Assembly: GCF_020554845.1 (NCBI RefSeq)
Contig: NZ_JAJCIA010000034.1
Coordinates: 1-43,636, forward strand
Direction of reading: 5' to 3'
Length of the DNA stretch: 43,636 bases
Source of the DNA: Blautia faecis
GTDB taxonomy: Bacteria > Bacillota > Clostridia > Lachnospirales > Lachnospiraceae
Below the pieces are notes generated by a model, which did not search any database, was not told the DNA's origin, and saw only the letters and a program-made list of their open reading frames with translations. The translations under genes were made by a program, and so were the position numbers. Within the stretch, counting starts at the first letter, position 1, and every line of letters begins with the position of its first letter. Positions 26,234 to 34,583 of this stretch are shown in pieces.

Positions 26234-27465
26234 AAGAGATTATTTTCAGTAAATATTCCAATGAAAGAAGCCGTTCCTTCGCAATTCGCACTGACATTGT
26301 GGAAGAAGATGGGAAAAGATGGCTGGAGAAAAAATGGCTGTATCCGGAAGGAAAAGAACATGTTCTTCGCATGAAAAAATGGAATCAGAAGCTTGATCAG
26401 ATGTATGGGGAAGTTCCGTTTCTGAGCAACAAGTGCGAGATAGGCGAAGACTGTGCTTATTTTGAGTATCTGGAACAGGAGAATCTTGCAGAATATCTGG
26501 ATGATCTGCTGGGAAAGGGAGAAAAGGAAAAAGCTGAGAAAATTTTTACGGAATATCTGGAAAACGTACAGAAGCTTCACAGCAAAAAGCCGTTCACAAT
26601 AACTGAGGAATTCAAAAATGTTTTCGGTGATGTGCCTATGCCTGGCGGACTGACATGTACAGATGTTACGAATATTGATATGATCTGTGACAATGTTGTA
26701 ATGACCCGTCCATATACACTTCTGGACTATGAATGGACATTTGAGTTTCCTGTTCCCTGTGAATTTGTACTGTATCGGATCATCCATTACTATATACAGA
26801 CGCATAAAGTGCGTGAAGTGCTGAATGCAGCCGGATTTTATGAGAAATTTGGTATTTCAGAAGTGATGAGAACCAGTTTTTCCAGAATGGAAAGCGGTTT
26901 TCAGGTATATATCACAGGCACGCATGTTCCTATGAGGGAGATGTATGCCACAATGACTCCAGGGGTGGAATATTTGTCCCTGAGTAATCTGGGACCGCTG
27001 CAGGTATATTTCGCGGAACAAAGAGGTATGTATTCCGAAGCAAGTTCTGTAAAAAGGCCTATTATGGCCGGAAAGGTAAAATGCACCTTGAATCTGCCGA
27101 AAAGCTGCAGGTTTATAAGAATTGATCCAGGTGATCATCCGTGTACGGTACATCTTGCAGCAATCCGCTTTGACAGGATGCCTGCTTCCATGGATGGGGT
27201 TCTGACACCCGATGGAACAATCTGCGGCAGCTGGGCCTTCCTTTCACGGTTTGATCCCTGCATTGTAGATATAGAGGTTCCGGAAGGTGCTAAGAATCTT
27301 ACACTGAACCTGGAGATTGATGAGGCAAAAGAAGATATGCTGAATGAGATCCGTGCCCTTGAGGTGAGAAGCCACAGTCTTAAAGGAGTGCTTGGAGAGC
27401 GGGCGAGAGAAGCAGTGGACCGTCTGAAAAATGGTCGGGAATCTTCTGCAAAGAAAGGAAAGTAG
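26230..27465 (+). CDS. Kinase-like protein with beta-domain and helical C-terminus
   Basis: Not a named family that I know. The 411-residue protein begins with a kinase-like half (about 1-200): a basic strand GKRWLEKKWL (K34/K35 as possible ATP lysine), TDVTNID (D145, N148, D150) resembling a catalytic loop, and LLDYEW (D166) resembling the Mg-binding motif of aminoglycoside- and sugar-kinase folds. A beta-rich stretch (about 220-360) resembles domains that accompany Lachnospiraceae glycosyltransferases. The end (about 365-411) is charged and probably helical or coiled coil. It is coupled to the methyltransferase (ATGA overlap). A kinase acting on the glycan end is my inference; an inactive pseudokinase is possible. 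Confidence 0.7.
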   Translation: MKEIIFSKYSNERSRSFAIRTDIVEEDGKRWLEKKWLYPEGKEHVLRMKKWNQKLDQMYGEVPFLSNKCEIGEDCAYFEYLEQENLAEYLDDLLGKGEKEKAEKIFTEYLENVQKLHSKKPFTITEEFKNVFGDVPMPGGLTCTDVTNIDMICDNVVMTRPYTLLDYEWTFEFPVPCEFVLYRIIHYYIQTHKVREVLNAAGFYEKFGISEVMRTSFSRMESGFQVYITGTHVPMREMYATMTPGVEYLSLSNLGPLQVYFAEQRGMYSEASSVKRPIMAGKVKCTLNLPKSCRFIRIDPGDHPCTVHLAAIRFDRMPASMDGVLTPDGTICGSWAFLSRFDPCIVDIEVPEGAKNLTLNLEIDEAKEDMLNEIRALEVRSHSLKGVLGERAREAVDRLKNGRESSAKKGK

Positions 27466-27466
27466 A

Positions 27467-29941
27467 ATGAATCAAAAGGTAATGCTGGTTGAAAAAGAAC
27501 GGTTTCTTTTGAATGATAATTGCAAATATATGATCACAGGAAGGGTTTCAAAGGAAGCAGATATAGAGTGTTATCTGGATGGTATCCGCCTTCCTTCTGA
27601 GGCAAACCTGATTACTGTGATGACCGGATTTATGAGGGCTGTGGAGACGAAAAATCCAGGAGGCAAATGGGTGGAGGTACTAGTTACCCTGCCTGAAAAT
27701 CTGCAGAATTACAAAAAACTTGAGGTATACGCTGTTAACGGAAAGGAGCGTTTCCTCTGGTATAAGATGAAAACTCCGGATCTTATGAGAAAACAGGGAA
27801 AACCTCAGCTTTTTGTTGATGGGGAATCTATAGTCAGAGAGCAGAAGAAGGTGATACTTGCCGGCTGGGCAGTAGGAACTACACCTGTTTCCCTGCAGGT
27901 ATATGACGAAAATAAAAAGCCTGTGAAAATAACCCTGAAGCGGAATACCCGAATGGACGTGGCTGAAATGTTTCGGGAATGCGAAGTGAATAAGGATTGC
28001 GGATTCCATATCCAGGCAGAAAATGTATCTGGAAAGAAGGCTTATCTTGTTGCAAAGGATGAGAACGGAAAAAAGGCAGTCTACCAGATTGGTATTTCAA
28101 AGGGCGAACGCTTTAAGGCAAAAGCCAGCCTTTATTCGAAAAAGGCAATGGAGAATTATCGTTCCAATGGTATTCATACTGTGATCCGGAAGTCTCTGAT
28201 CAAGCTGGAAGCGTTGAGCAAGGGAGACGGTCTTTACCAGACCTGGCTGAAGGAGAACAGGGTTACTAAGAAAGAACTGAATCAGCAGAGAAAGACTGTT
28301 TTTCAGGAGAACATTAAGTTTAGCCTTGTGGTTCCTCTCTATAAGACGGATAAGTATCTTTTGAAGGCTCTTGTGGATTCTGTGCTGGCGCAGACATACA
28401 GCAACTGGGAACTTTGTCTTTCAGATGGAAGCGGAGCAGATTCTCCAATCCGCAGTATTCTGGAAGAGTATCAGAAAAAGGATCCAAGGATCAAAGTTGT
28501 TTTCAATGACAAACAGCTGCAGATTTCAGACAATACAAATGCTGCTATTGGAATTGCCACTGGAAATTATATTGCATTTGCAGATCATGATGATACCCTG
28601 GCAGAGGAAGCTTTTTATCAGATGGCAAAGGAGATCTCACAGCATCCGGAGGCGGATCTTATTTATTCTGATGAGGATATTATTGATATAAGAGGAAATC
28701 GGCTTTTCCCTCATTTTAAGCCAGATTTTAACCCTGATTATCTGTGCTGCGTAAATTATATCTGCCATCTGGTGGTTGTAAAGAGAACGCTTCTCGACCG
28801 AACAGGGCTTCTGCGGCCAGAATATGACGGTTCTCAGGACTTTGATTTTCTGCTTCGCTGCACGGAGCATACAGACAGTGAGAAAATCCGCCATATTCCC
28901 AAAATTCTGTATCACTGGAGAAGCCATGAGGGTTCCACAGCGGGAAATCCGGATGACAAGCCATATGCAGTGATCGCAGGAGAAAAGGCACTTGCAGGGC
29001 ATTATGAGCGCATGGGAATTAAGGCAGAGGTGGAATACACTGGATGCCCGGTCGTTTTCAGAACCCATTTTGTTATAGAGGGTGACCCGAAGGTATCCAT
29101 TCTGATTCCGAATAAGGATCATACAGAGGATCTGAATAAATGTGTGACTTCCATTCTGGAGAAGAGCACCTGGAAAAATATCCAGATTATCGTAATTGAG
29201 AATAACAGTGAGAAGGAAGAGACCTTCCACTATTATGAGGAACTTGAGAAGCGGTATCCTCAGGCAAAAGTGGTTACATGGGATGGTCCCTTCAACTATT
29301 CAGCAATCAACAATTTTGGTGCAAAATATGCGGATGGAGATTATTTACTTCTGTTGAATAATGATACAGAGGTTATTACTCCAGAGTGGCTGGAGAACAT
29401 GATGGGCTATTGCCAGAGAGAGGATGTGGGCATTGTAGGTGCCAAGCTCCTTTACCCGGATAATACGGTTCAGCATGCTGGTGTCGTGGTAGGAATCGCA
29501 GGTTTTGCAGGACATATTCTTACCGGATATGACAGATATGCCACAGGATATTTGTGGAGACTGGCAACTACACAGGATGAGAGCGCAGTAACAGGTGCCT
29601 GTCTGATGGTGAAGCGAAGCGTTTTTGAGGAGCTTCATGGTCTGGATGAAAGCTTTGCAGTGGGACTGAATGATATTGATTTCTGTCTTAGGGCAAGGGC
29701 ACTTGGTAAACTGGTCGTATTTACTCCGGAGGCATGCCTGTACCATTATGAATCTAAGTCACGTGGACTGGAGAATACACCGGAGAAGAAGGCGCGTCTT
29801 CAGAAAGAGGTGGATCATTTCCGGGAACGTTACAGAGATTTTCTGAAAAAAGGTGATCCGTATTACAATCCGAATCTGAGTATTGTGAGAGGGGATTGTG
29901 CATTCAGGATGGCGTATGAGAAGAAGGATGAAATAGTTTGA
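27467..29941 (+). CDS. Large glycosyltransferase with two GT2 domains
   Basis: An 824-residue cytoplasmic-face enzyme. Residues 1-270 hold two small beta-type domains without a name I know. The first GT-A domain (about 285-530) begins KFSLVVPLYKTDKYLL and has the metal motif DHDD; the second (about 535-790) begins KVSILIPNKDHTEDLN and has NNDTE. Two GT2 domains usually mean either a bifunctional or an alternating polymerising transferase. The second half closely resembles that of the gene at 31521 (shared FNYSAINNFG and PDNT.QHAG). ATG 27467 follows the previous stop by one base; GGAAAG precedes it. A bidirectional terminator follows, closing the first part of the locus. Confidence 0.9.
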   Translation: MNQKVMLVEKERFLLNDNCKYMITGRVSKEADIECYLDGIRLPSEANLITVMTGFMRAVETKNPGGKWVEVLVTLPENLQNYKKLEVYAVNGKERFLWYKMKTPDLMRKQGKPQLFVDGESIVREQKKVILAGWAVGTTPVSLQVYDENKKPVKITLKRNTRMDVAEMFRECEVNKDCGFHIQAENVSGKKAYLVAKDENGKKAVYQIGISKGERFKAKASLYSKKAMENYRSNGIHTVIRKSLIKLEALSKGDGLYQTWLKENRVTKKELNQQRKTVFQENIKFSLVVPLYKTDKYLLKALVDSVLAQTYSNWELCLSDGSGADSPIRSILEEYQKKDPRIKVVFNDKQLQISDNTNAAIGIATGNYIAFADHDDTLAEEAFYQMAKEISQHPEADLIYSDEDIIDIRGNRLFPHFKPDFNPDYLCCVNYICHLVVVKRTLLDRTGLLRPEYDGSQDFDFLLRCTEHTDSEKIRHIPKILYHWRSHEGSTAGNPDDKPYAVIAGEKALAGHYERMGIKAEVEYTGCPVVFRTHFVIEGDPKVSILIPNKDHTEDLNKCVTSILEKSTWKNIQIIVIENNSEKEETFHYYEELEKRYPQAKVVTWDGPFNYSAINNFGAKYADGDYLLLLNNDTEVITPEWLENMMGYCQREDVGIVGAKLLYPDNTVQHAGVVVGIAGFAGHILTGYDRYATGYLWRLATTQDESAVTGACLMVKRSVFEELHGLDESFAVGLNDIDFCLRARALGKLVVFTPEACLYHYESKSRGLENTPEKKARLQKEVDHFRERYRDFLKKGDPYYNPNLSIVRGDCAFRMAYEKKDEIV

Positions 29942-29954
29942 TGCAGAACTAAGA

Positions 29955-30005
29955 TAAAAACCCAGTCGGGAGAGGAAGATACCCTGTCCCGACTGGGTTT
30001 TTTAT
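29955..30005. terminator. Bidirectional terminator between convergent genes
   Basis: ACCCAGTCGGGA pairs with TCCCGACTGGGT (12 bp) around a loop of 15; TTTTTT follows on the + strand and a run of A precedes it, so it serves both the glycosyltransferase (+) and the D,D-carboxypeptidase (-). Confidence 0.9.
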
Positions 30006-31258
30006 TAGGATTTTACAATTTTCACGATCCTCCAGATCAAAAGAATCAGAAGAAGTAAGAATACACCGGCAATTACAAAATACGGAATTTCAGTGTGATT
30101 ATCGGAGTAGTCCTTGGCCGCCTGCATGTGCTGCTGACCTTCCTGGACGGAGGCAGTATCATCAGACTGAACAACTTCAAGGACTGCAGATCCCACAGAA
30201 GTGCCGTTAAAAAGGTAGGTGCGGTCAATCTGGTCGCCGTTCTGGGAATCTTCTGTGGTAAGGCTATCGGCACCGGTGCCGGCTGGAACTACTACATCAC
30301 CGCCGGAGATAATGCTGAAATCGCTGTCTCCAAGGGATAAAGTTACAAACTGATCGAATCCATAATTGAGAATAGAGGCTGCATCAGGAGCTGTCTGACC
30401 GGAAGCACCTTTCAGGACTACGCTGATCAGAGTCATGCCATTTCGCTGGGCTGCACATACCAGTGTACTTCCAGAGGCTTCCGTATAACCTTCCTTACCG
30501 CCGATACATCCTTCGTAAAATCCGGTGCTGCCAGTATCTGTCATGGTGAATTTGCTGGTCAGGTTACGGGCTGCCGCTTTATTGGTGGCAGGGATCGTGT
30601 AACTGGTGGCTGCTGCGATGGTTCTGAAAGACTCATTCTGGATGGCGGCCTGCATGATCAGCGCCATGTCGTGGGCCGTAGTGTGCTGGTTGTCATCCGG
30701 AAGTCCGGTGGGATTCGTGAATACGGTATTGGTACATCCAAGCTCCTGCGCTCTGGTATTCATCTGCTGGACAAAGCCGTCTACAGAACCGCCTACATGC
30801 TCTGCAATCTGCAGTGCAATATCATTGGCAGAGGCAACCATAATGGCATACAGGCACTGCTCTACAGTGAAAACCTCATCAACCTGTGAGGAAATACTGG
30901 CACCGCCGTCTGTGACACCAGAAACTCCGGTGGCGGTCATGGTAACCTCATCTGTGAGCTGTGTATTCTCAAGAGCCAGAAGACAGGTCATGATCTTGAC
31001 TGTACTTCCGGGGAAAAGTACTTCGTCTGCATTCTTGGAATAGAGAATGGTATTGGTGGTATTCTCCATGACTACAGCCGCTTCAGAAGAAATATCGGAA
31101 GCCTGGGGCCATCCGGAAATGGAATTGGTAGATATGGTACCTGATGCTTCAACTGCTGCACTCTGGTCTGCCTCTTCTGCAGATATGGGAACCTGGAAAA
31201 GAAGAGATGCAAAAAGACCAAGAGCCAGAAAAACTGAGGTTATCTTTCGCTTTTTCAT
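30005..31258 (-). CDS. D-alanyl-D-alanine carboxypeptidase (DacF/PBP5 type, S11 family)
   Basis: A 417-residue low-molecular-weight penicillin-binding protein that trims the terminal D-Ala of peptidoglycan stems. Signal peptide about 1-26, SxxK motif in PGSTVKIM, SxN in ASANDIAL, and a third motif GGKEGYT where the usual KTG is KEG (Glu codon at 30491-30493). A C-terminal hydrophobic segment anchors it in the membrane. ATG 31258 gives the typical MKKRK start; AGGAG lies 12 bases upstream. It is the only - strand gene inside the polysaccharide locus and splits it. The KTG change may lower or alter activity. Confidence 0.92.
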   Translation of the reverse strand: MKKRKITSVFLALGLFASLLFQVPISAEEADQSAAVEASGTISTNSISGWPQASDISSEAAVVMENTTNTILYSKNADEVLFPGSTVKIMTCLLALENTQLTDEVTMTATGVSGVTDGGASISSQVDEVFTVEQCLYAIMVASANDIALQIAEHVGGSVDGFVQQMNTRAQELGCTNTVFTNPTGLPDDNQHTTAHDMALIMQAAIQNESFRTIAAATSYTIPATNKAAARNLTSKFTMTDTGSTGFYEGCIGGKEGYTEASGSTLVCAAQRNGMTLISVVLKGASGQTAPDAASILNYGFDQFVTLSLGDSDFSIISGGDVVVPAGTGADSLTTEDSQNGDQIDRTYLFNGTSVGSAVLEVVQSDDTASVQEGQQHMQAAKDYSDNHTEIPYFVIAGVFLLLLILLIWRIVKIVKS

Positions 31259-31461
31259 AGTATAATGAACTCCTGTATTAAAATAAGGGTATCTGCAGTG
31301 ATGTCTGAGAACAACATCGTAACACTCTTTCTGACAGTGCAGATACAATTCTGTTGCAAGTATAACATATAGTATATTTTTCCTGTAAAATAGAAAAATA
31401 TAATACAAATATAATCATATCCTAAAATGTGGTTCAATTCAACCTTTCTTTTACAGCTTCC

Positions 31462-31490
31462 TTGCAAAATTGTTTCTTCAATGTTAAAAT
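31462..31490 (+). promoter_or_regulatory. Predicted promoter for the second half of the polysaccharide locus
   Basis: TTGCAA (31462-31467), 17 bp, TAAAAT (31485-31490), 30 bp before the ATG at 31521. It lies in the 262-bp divergent gap shared with the D,D-carboxypeptidase; on the other strand that gap is AT-rich with several TATA-like hexamers but no pair I would call. Confidence 0.65.
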
Positions 31491-31520
31491 AGGGTCATTA
31501 TAAAAGCAAAGGATTTTAAT

Positions 31521-33389
31521 ATGAGCGATAAAAACGGATCAGAGGGACGGATCCAGTGGTCTCGTTTCTTCAAAAAATTATCTCCTTACATGATCCAGAA
31601 GGGACTTTTATATCTGAAGCATTATGGTCCCAGGGAGTTCTGGATACGGCTGCACGAGCGATTTGAGCCGGAGGAGATCCCTTATGGTCCCTGGTACGCG
31701 GCATATGTGCCGGACCAGACGGTCCTTGACAAACAAAGAAAGAAAAAATTTGCTTACGCACCTCTTATCAGCGTGGTAGTTCCGGCTTATCGTACTCCGG
31801 AATTATTTTTGCGGCAGATGATCGATTCACTGGAAGCACAGACCTATGAGGACTGGGAGCTTTGCATTGCCAATGGAAGTCCGGAAGATCAGTCCATGAG
31901 AAAAGTGCTGGAAGAATACAGCAGCAGGGACAGGAGAGTACGCTGGCAGGAGCTCACTGAGAATAAAGGGATTGCAGAGAACACCAATGCTGCATTTGCC
32001 ATGGCAAAGGGAGAATTTGTGGGGCTTCTGGATCATGATGATCTTCTTGCGCCAAATGCTCTTTACGAGGTTGTGAATGCACTGAACCAGCATGAGCACG
32101 GGGATGCAGTATACACAGATGAGGATAAGGTGACTGCTGAACTGGATGAGCATTTTCAGCCGCACCTGAAGCCAGATTTTAATATTGATCTGCTTCGTTC
32201 CAATAACTATATTTGTCACTTTTTTGTTGTGCGGCGGCAGCTTGTAGAAGAAGTGGGCGGATTCCGCAGGGAATTTGACGGAGCACAGGACTATGATTTT
32301 ATTTTCCGTTGTGTGGAAAAAGCCAGGGAAGTGGTGCATGTACCGGAGATTTTGTACCATTGGCGTACCCACAAGGCATCTACTGCTGATAATCCTGCAA
32401 GTAAGATGTACGCTTTTGAAGCAGGCAAACGCGCTATCGAGGCACATCTTGAAAGGACTGGAGTAAAAGGCACTGTAAGCCATACTCCTGATCTTGGATT
32501 TTACAGAGTGAAATACCCGGTACAGGGACATCCGCTTGTTTCCATTATCATTCCCAATAAAGACGAGAAGGAAACTCTGGAGAAATGCCTAGAATCTATT
32601 AAGAAGAACACACTCTACGACAATTATGAGATCATTATCGTGGAGAATAACAGCACTACAGATGAGATTTTTGATTATTACAGGAAGATTTCAGAGGATC
32701 CCAGGATCCATCTGATCTGCTGGAAAAAGGAATTCAACTATTCCGCGATCAACAACTTTGGGGTCAAAAATGCCAGAGGTGAATATCTCCTTTTTCTAAA
32801 TAATGATGTAACGGTCATTACAGAGGACTGGATGGGAGAAATGCTGGGTGTGTGTCAGCGAAGAGAAGTGGGAGCAGTAGGTGTGAAACTGATCTATCCG
32901 GACAATACCATCCAGCACGCAGGCTGTGTGATCGGAATTGGTGGAATTGCAGGTCATATGTTTGTGGATATGCCTGCGGATCGTACCGGATATCTCCACA
33001 AGGCGTCTATTTTACAGGATATGAGCGCTGTAACTGCAGCCTGTATGATGATGAAGCGCAGTGCTTTTGAAAAAGTGGGCGGCTTCACAGAAGAACTTGC
33101 AGTCGCCTTTAACGATGTGGATCTGTGCCTGAAGACTACGAAAGCAGGTTATCTGGTGGTTTATGATCCTTATGCAAGGCTTTACCATATGGAATCCAAG
33201 ACCCGCGGAGCAGAGAACAATGAGGTGAAAGTCAGACGTTTCCAGCGGGAAATCGAATATATGAGATGTAACTGGATCGATATTCTGAAGAACGGTGATC
33301 CCAATTATAATAAGAATCTTTCCCTGACCAAGTGGAATTATTCTTTAAGACCACTTCCGGGCATGACCGGCAAAAAGGAGGAAGACTAA
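31521..33389 (+). CDS. Glycosyltransferase with two GT2 domains
   Basis: A 622-residue protein related to the gene at 27467 but lacking its N-terminal beta domains. A short N-terminal region (1-75) precedes the first GT-A domain (LISVVVPAYRTPELFL, metal motif DHDD); the second starts LVSIIIPNKDEKETLE with NNDV. Both domains look intact, so two linkages or alternate additions are possible. AAAGGA precedes the ATG. It is the first gene of the second transcription unit of the locus. Confidence 0.9.
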   Translation: MSDKNGSEGRIQWSRFFKKLSPYMIQKGLLYLKHYGPREFWIRLHERFEPEEIPYGPWYAAYVPDQTVLDKQRKKKFAYAPLISVVVPAYRTPELFLRQMIDSLEAQTYEDWELCIANGSPEDQSMRKVLEEYSSRDRRVRWQELTENKGIAENTNAAFAMAKGEFVGLLDHDDLLAPNALYEVVNALNQHEHGDAVYTDEDKVTAELDEHFQPHLKPDFNIDLLRSNNYICHFFVVRRQLVEEVGGFRREFDGAQDYDFIFRCVEKAREVVHVPEILYHWRTHKASTADNPASKMYAFEAGKRAIEAHLERTGVKGTVSHTPDLGFYRVKYPVQGHPLVSIIIPNKDEKETLEKCLESIKKNTLYDNYEIIIVENNSTTDEIFDYYRKISEDPRIHLICWKKEFNYSAINNFGVKNARGEYLLFLNNDVTVITEDWMGEMLGVCQRREVGAVGVKLIYPDNTIQHAGCVIGIGGIAGHMFVDMPADRTGYLHKASILQDMSAVTAACMMMKRSAFEKVGGFTEELAVAFNDVDLCLKTTKAGYLVVYDPYARLYHMESKTRGAENNEVKVRRFQREIEYMRCNWIDILKNGDPNYNKNLSLTKWNYSLRPLPGMTGKKEED

Positions 33390-33398
33390 GAAGACATT

Positions 33399-34355
33399 AT
33401 GCAGGAAGTATCAGTCATTATTCCCAATTATAATGGGATGGCATATCTGGAGGGTGTGCTTTCAAGCCTGGAGCAGCAGGCGTTTCAGAATTTTGAGACC
33501 ATTCTGGTGGACAATGGATCCTCAGATGGAAGCGTTGCCTTTGTAATGGGGAACTTTCCCTGGGTACACATTGTGGAGCTGCCAGATAATTTCGGCTTTT
33601 CAAGAGCTGTAAATGAGGGGATTTATGCATCACGGACACCTTATGTGCTCCTTTTGAATAACGATACAGAAGTAGATAAGAATTTTGTGGGAGAAATGCT
33701 GGCAGCTATAAAGCGTCATAAGAAGGCATTCTCCTGCAGTGCAAGGATGATCTGTTATCATGACCGGAATAAACTGGATGATGCAGGAAATTATTATTCT
33801 GCTCTTGGCTGGGCATATGCCCGGGGCAAAGGAAAGGATATTCATTCCTTTGAGAAGGAAGGGCGGATATTTGCTTCATGCGCCGGCGCAGCTATTTACC
33901 GTAAGAAGGTTTTTGAGAAAATCGGATATTTTGATGAAGAGCATTTTGCATATCTGGAAGATATTGATGTGGGCTATCGTGCCAGAATCTTTGGATATGA
34001 GAACTGGTATGTGCCAACTGCACTGGTCTATCATGTGGGCAGCGGAACAAGCGGCTCCAGATACAATCAGTTTAAGACCAGATATTCTTCAAGAAATAAT
34101 ATTTATCTGATCTACAAAAATATGCCAGTTCTTCAGATTATTTTGAATCTTCCTTTTCTGGTGCCGGGCTTTGGCATGAAGATCCTGTTTTTTTTCCAGA
34201 AGGGAATGGGCAGGGAGTATGTGGCTGGAATTAAAAATGGATTCCAGATCAGTCACAGAAATAAAAAAGTGAAGTTCCACATGAGAAATCTTGGAAGATA
34301 TGCAAGAATCCAGCTGGAATTGTGGTGGAATATAATTTACAGATTTATGGTATAA
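33399..34355 (+). CDS. GT2 glycosyltransferase (rhamnosyltransferase WbbL-like)
   Basis: A 318-residue single GT2 enzyme: VSVIIPNYNGMAYLE at the N-terminus, DNGSSDGS, LLNNDTE as the metal-binding site and YLEDIDVGYRARIFGYENWYV near the end of the core, a pattern seen in WbbL/RgpB-like rhamnosyltransferases. A hydrophobic stretch (about 255-275) near the C-terminus may associate with the membrane. It starts 9 bp after the preceding gene; the ribosome site is weak (best GGAGG is 16 bases away), so translational reinitiation is likely. The donor sugar is not shown by the sequence. Confidence 0.87.
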   Translation: MQEVSVIIPNYNGMAYLEGVLSSLEQQAFQNFETILVDNGSSDGSVAFVMGNFPWVHIVELPDNFGFSRAVNEGIYASRTPYVLLLNNDTEVDKNFVGEMLAAIKRHKKAFSCSARMICYHDRNKLDDAGNYYSALGWAYARGKGKDIHSFEKEGRIFASCAGAAIYRKKVFEKIGYFDEEHFAYLEDIDVGYRARIFGYENWYVPTALVYHVGSGTSGSRYNQFKTRYSSRNNIYLIYKNMPVLQIILNLPFLVPGFGMKILFFFQKGMGREYVAGIKNGFQISHRNKKVKFHMRNLGRYARIQLELWWNIIYRFMV

Positions 34356-34528
34356 AAAGTTTGTGCAGAAGTGATTCGTTAGTATTTCGTAACTTTTTTT
34401 CACATTAATGTATGAAGAATTTATTGCAATTCTGTTTTATCTATTATAAGATAGAGAAAGTCACAGACCAGATAGTGCTTAAAGCGTGAGATGTGGATGA
34501 AACGCGCAGCAGGAACAGGTTTGTGAAG

Positions 34529-34555
34529 GTTGCTGTGAGTGACAGAACCAGCAAC
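34529..34555 (+). promoter_or_regulatory. Hairpin in the leader of the sugar-phosphate transferase gene
   Basis: GTTGCTG (34529-34535) pairs perfectly with CAGCAAC (34549-34555), 13-base loop, 28 bp before the predicted TTG start. No T-run follows, so it is not a terminator; it may shape translation. The whole gap 34356-34583 (228 bp) otherwise holds an AT-rich region with TTGCAA and TATAAG 15 bp apart (34424-34450), a weak promoter candidate. Confidence 0.4.
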
Positions 34556-34583
34556 ATGCGAAGAAGGGCAGAGGTGGCAGAGA

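Noticed and set aside
31259..31408. 50-residue extension of the D,D-carboxypeptidase
   Set aside because: The extension has no signal-peptide character, whereas MKKRKITSVFLALGLF is a normal signal peptide start.
34362..34401. Possible terminator after the GT2 gene at 33399 (GTTA...GTAAC followed by seven T)
   Set aside because: The stem is only four or five base pairs with a mismatch; the T-run alone is not enough.
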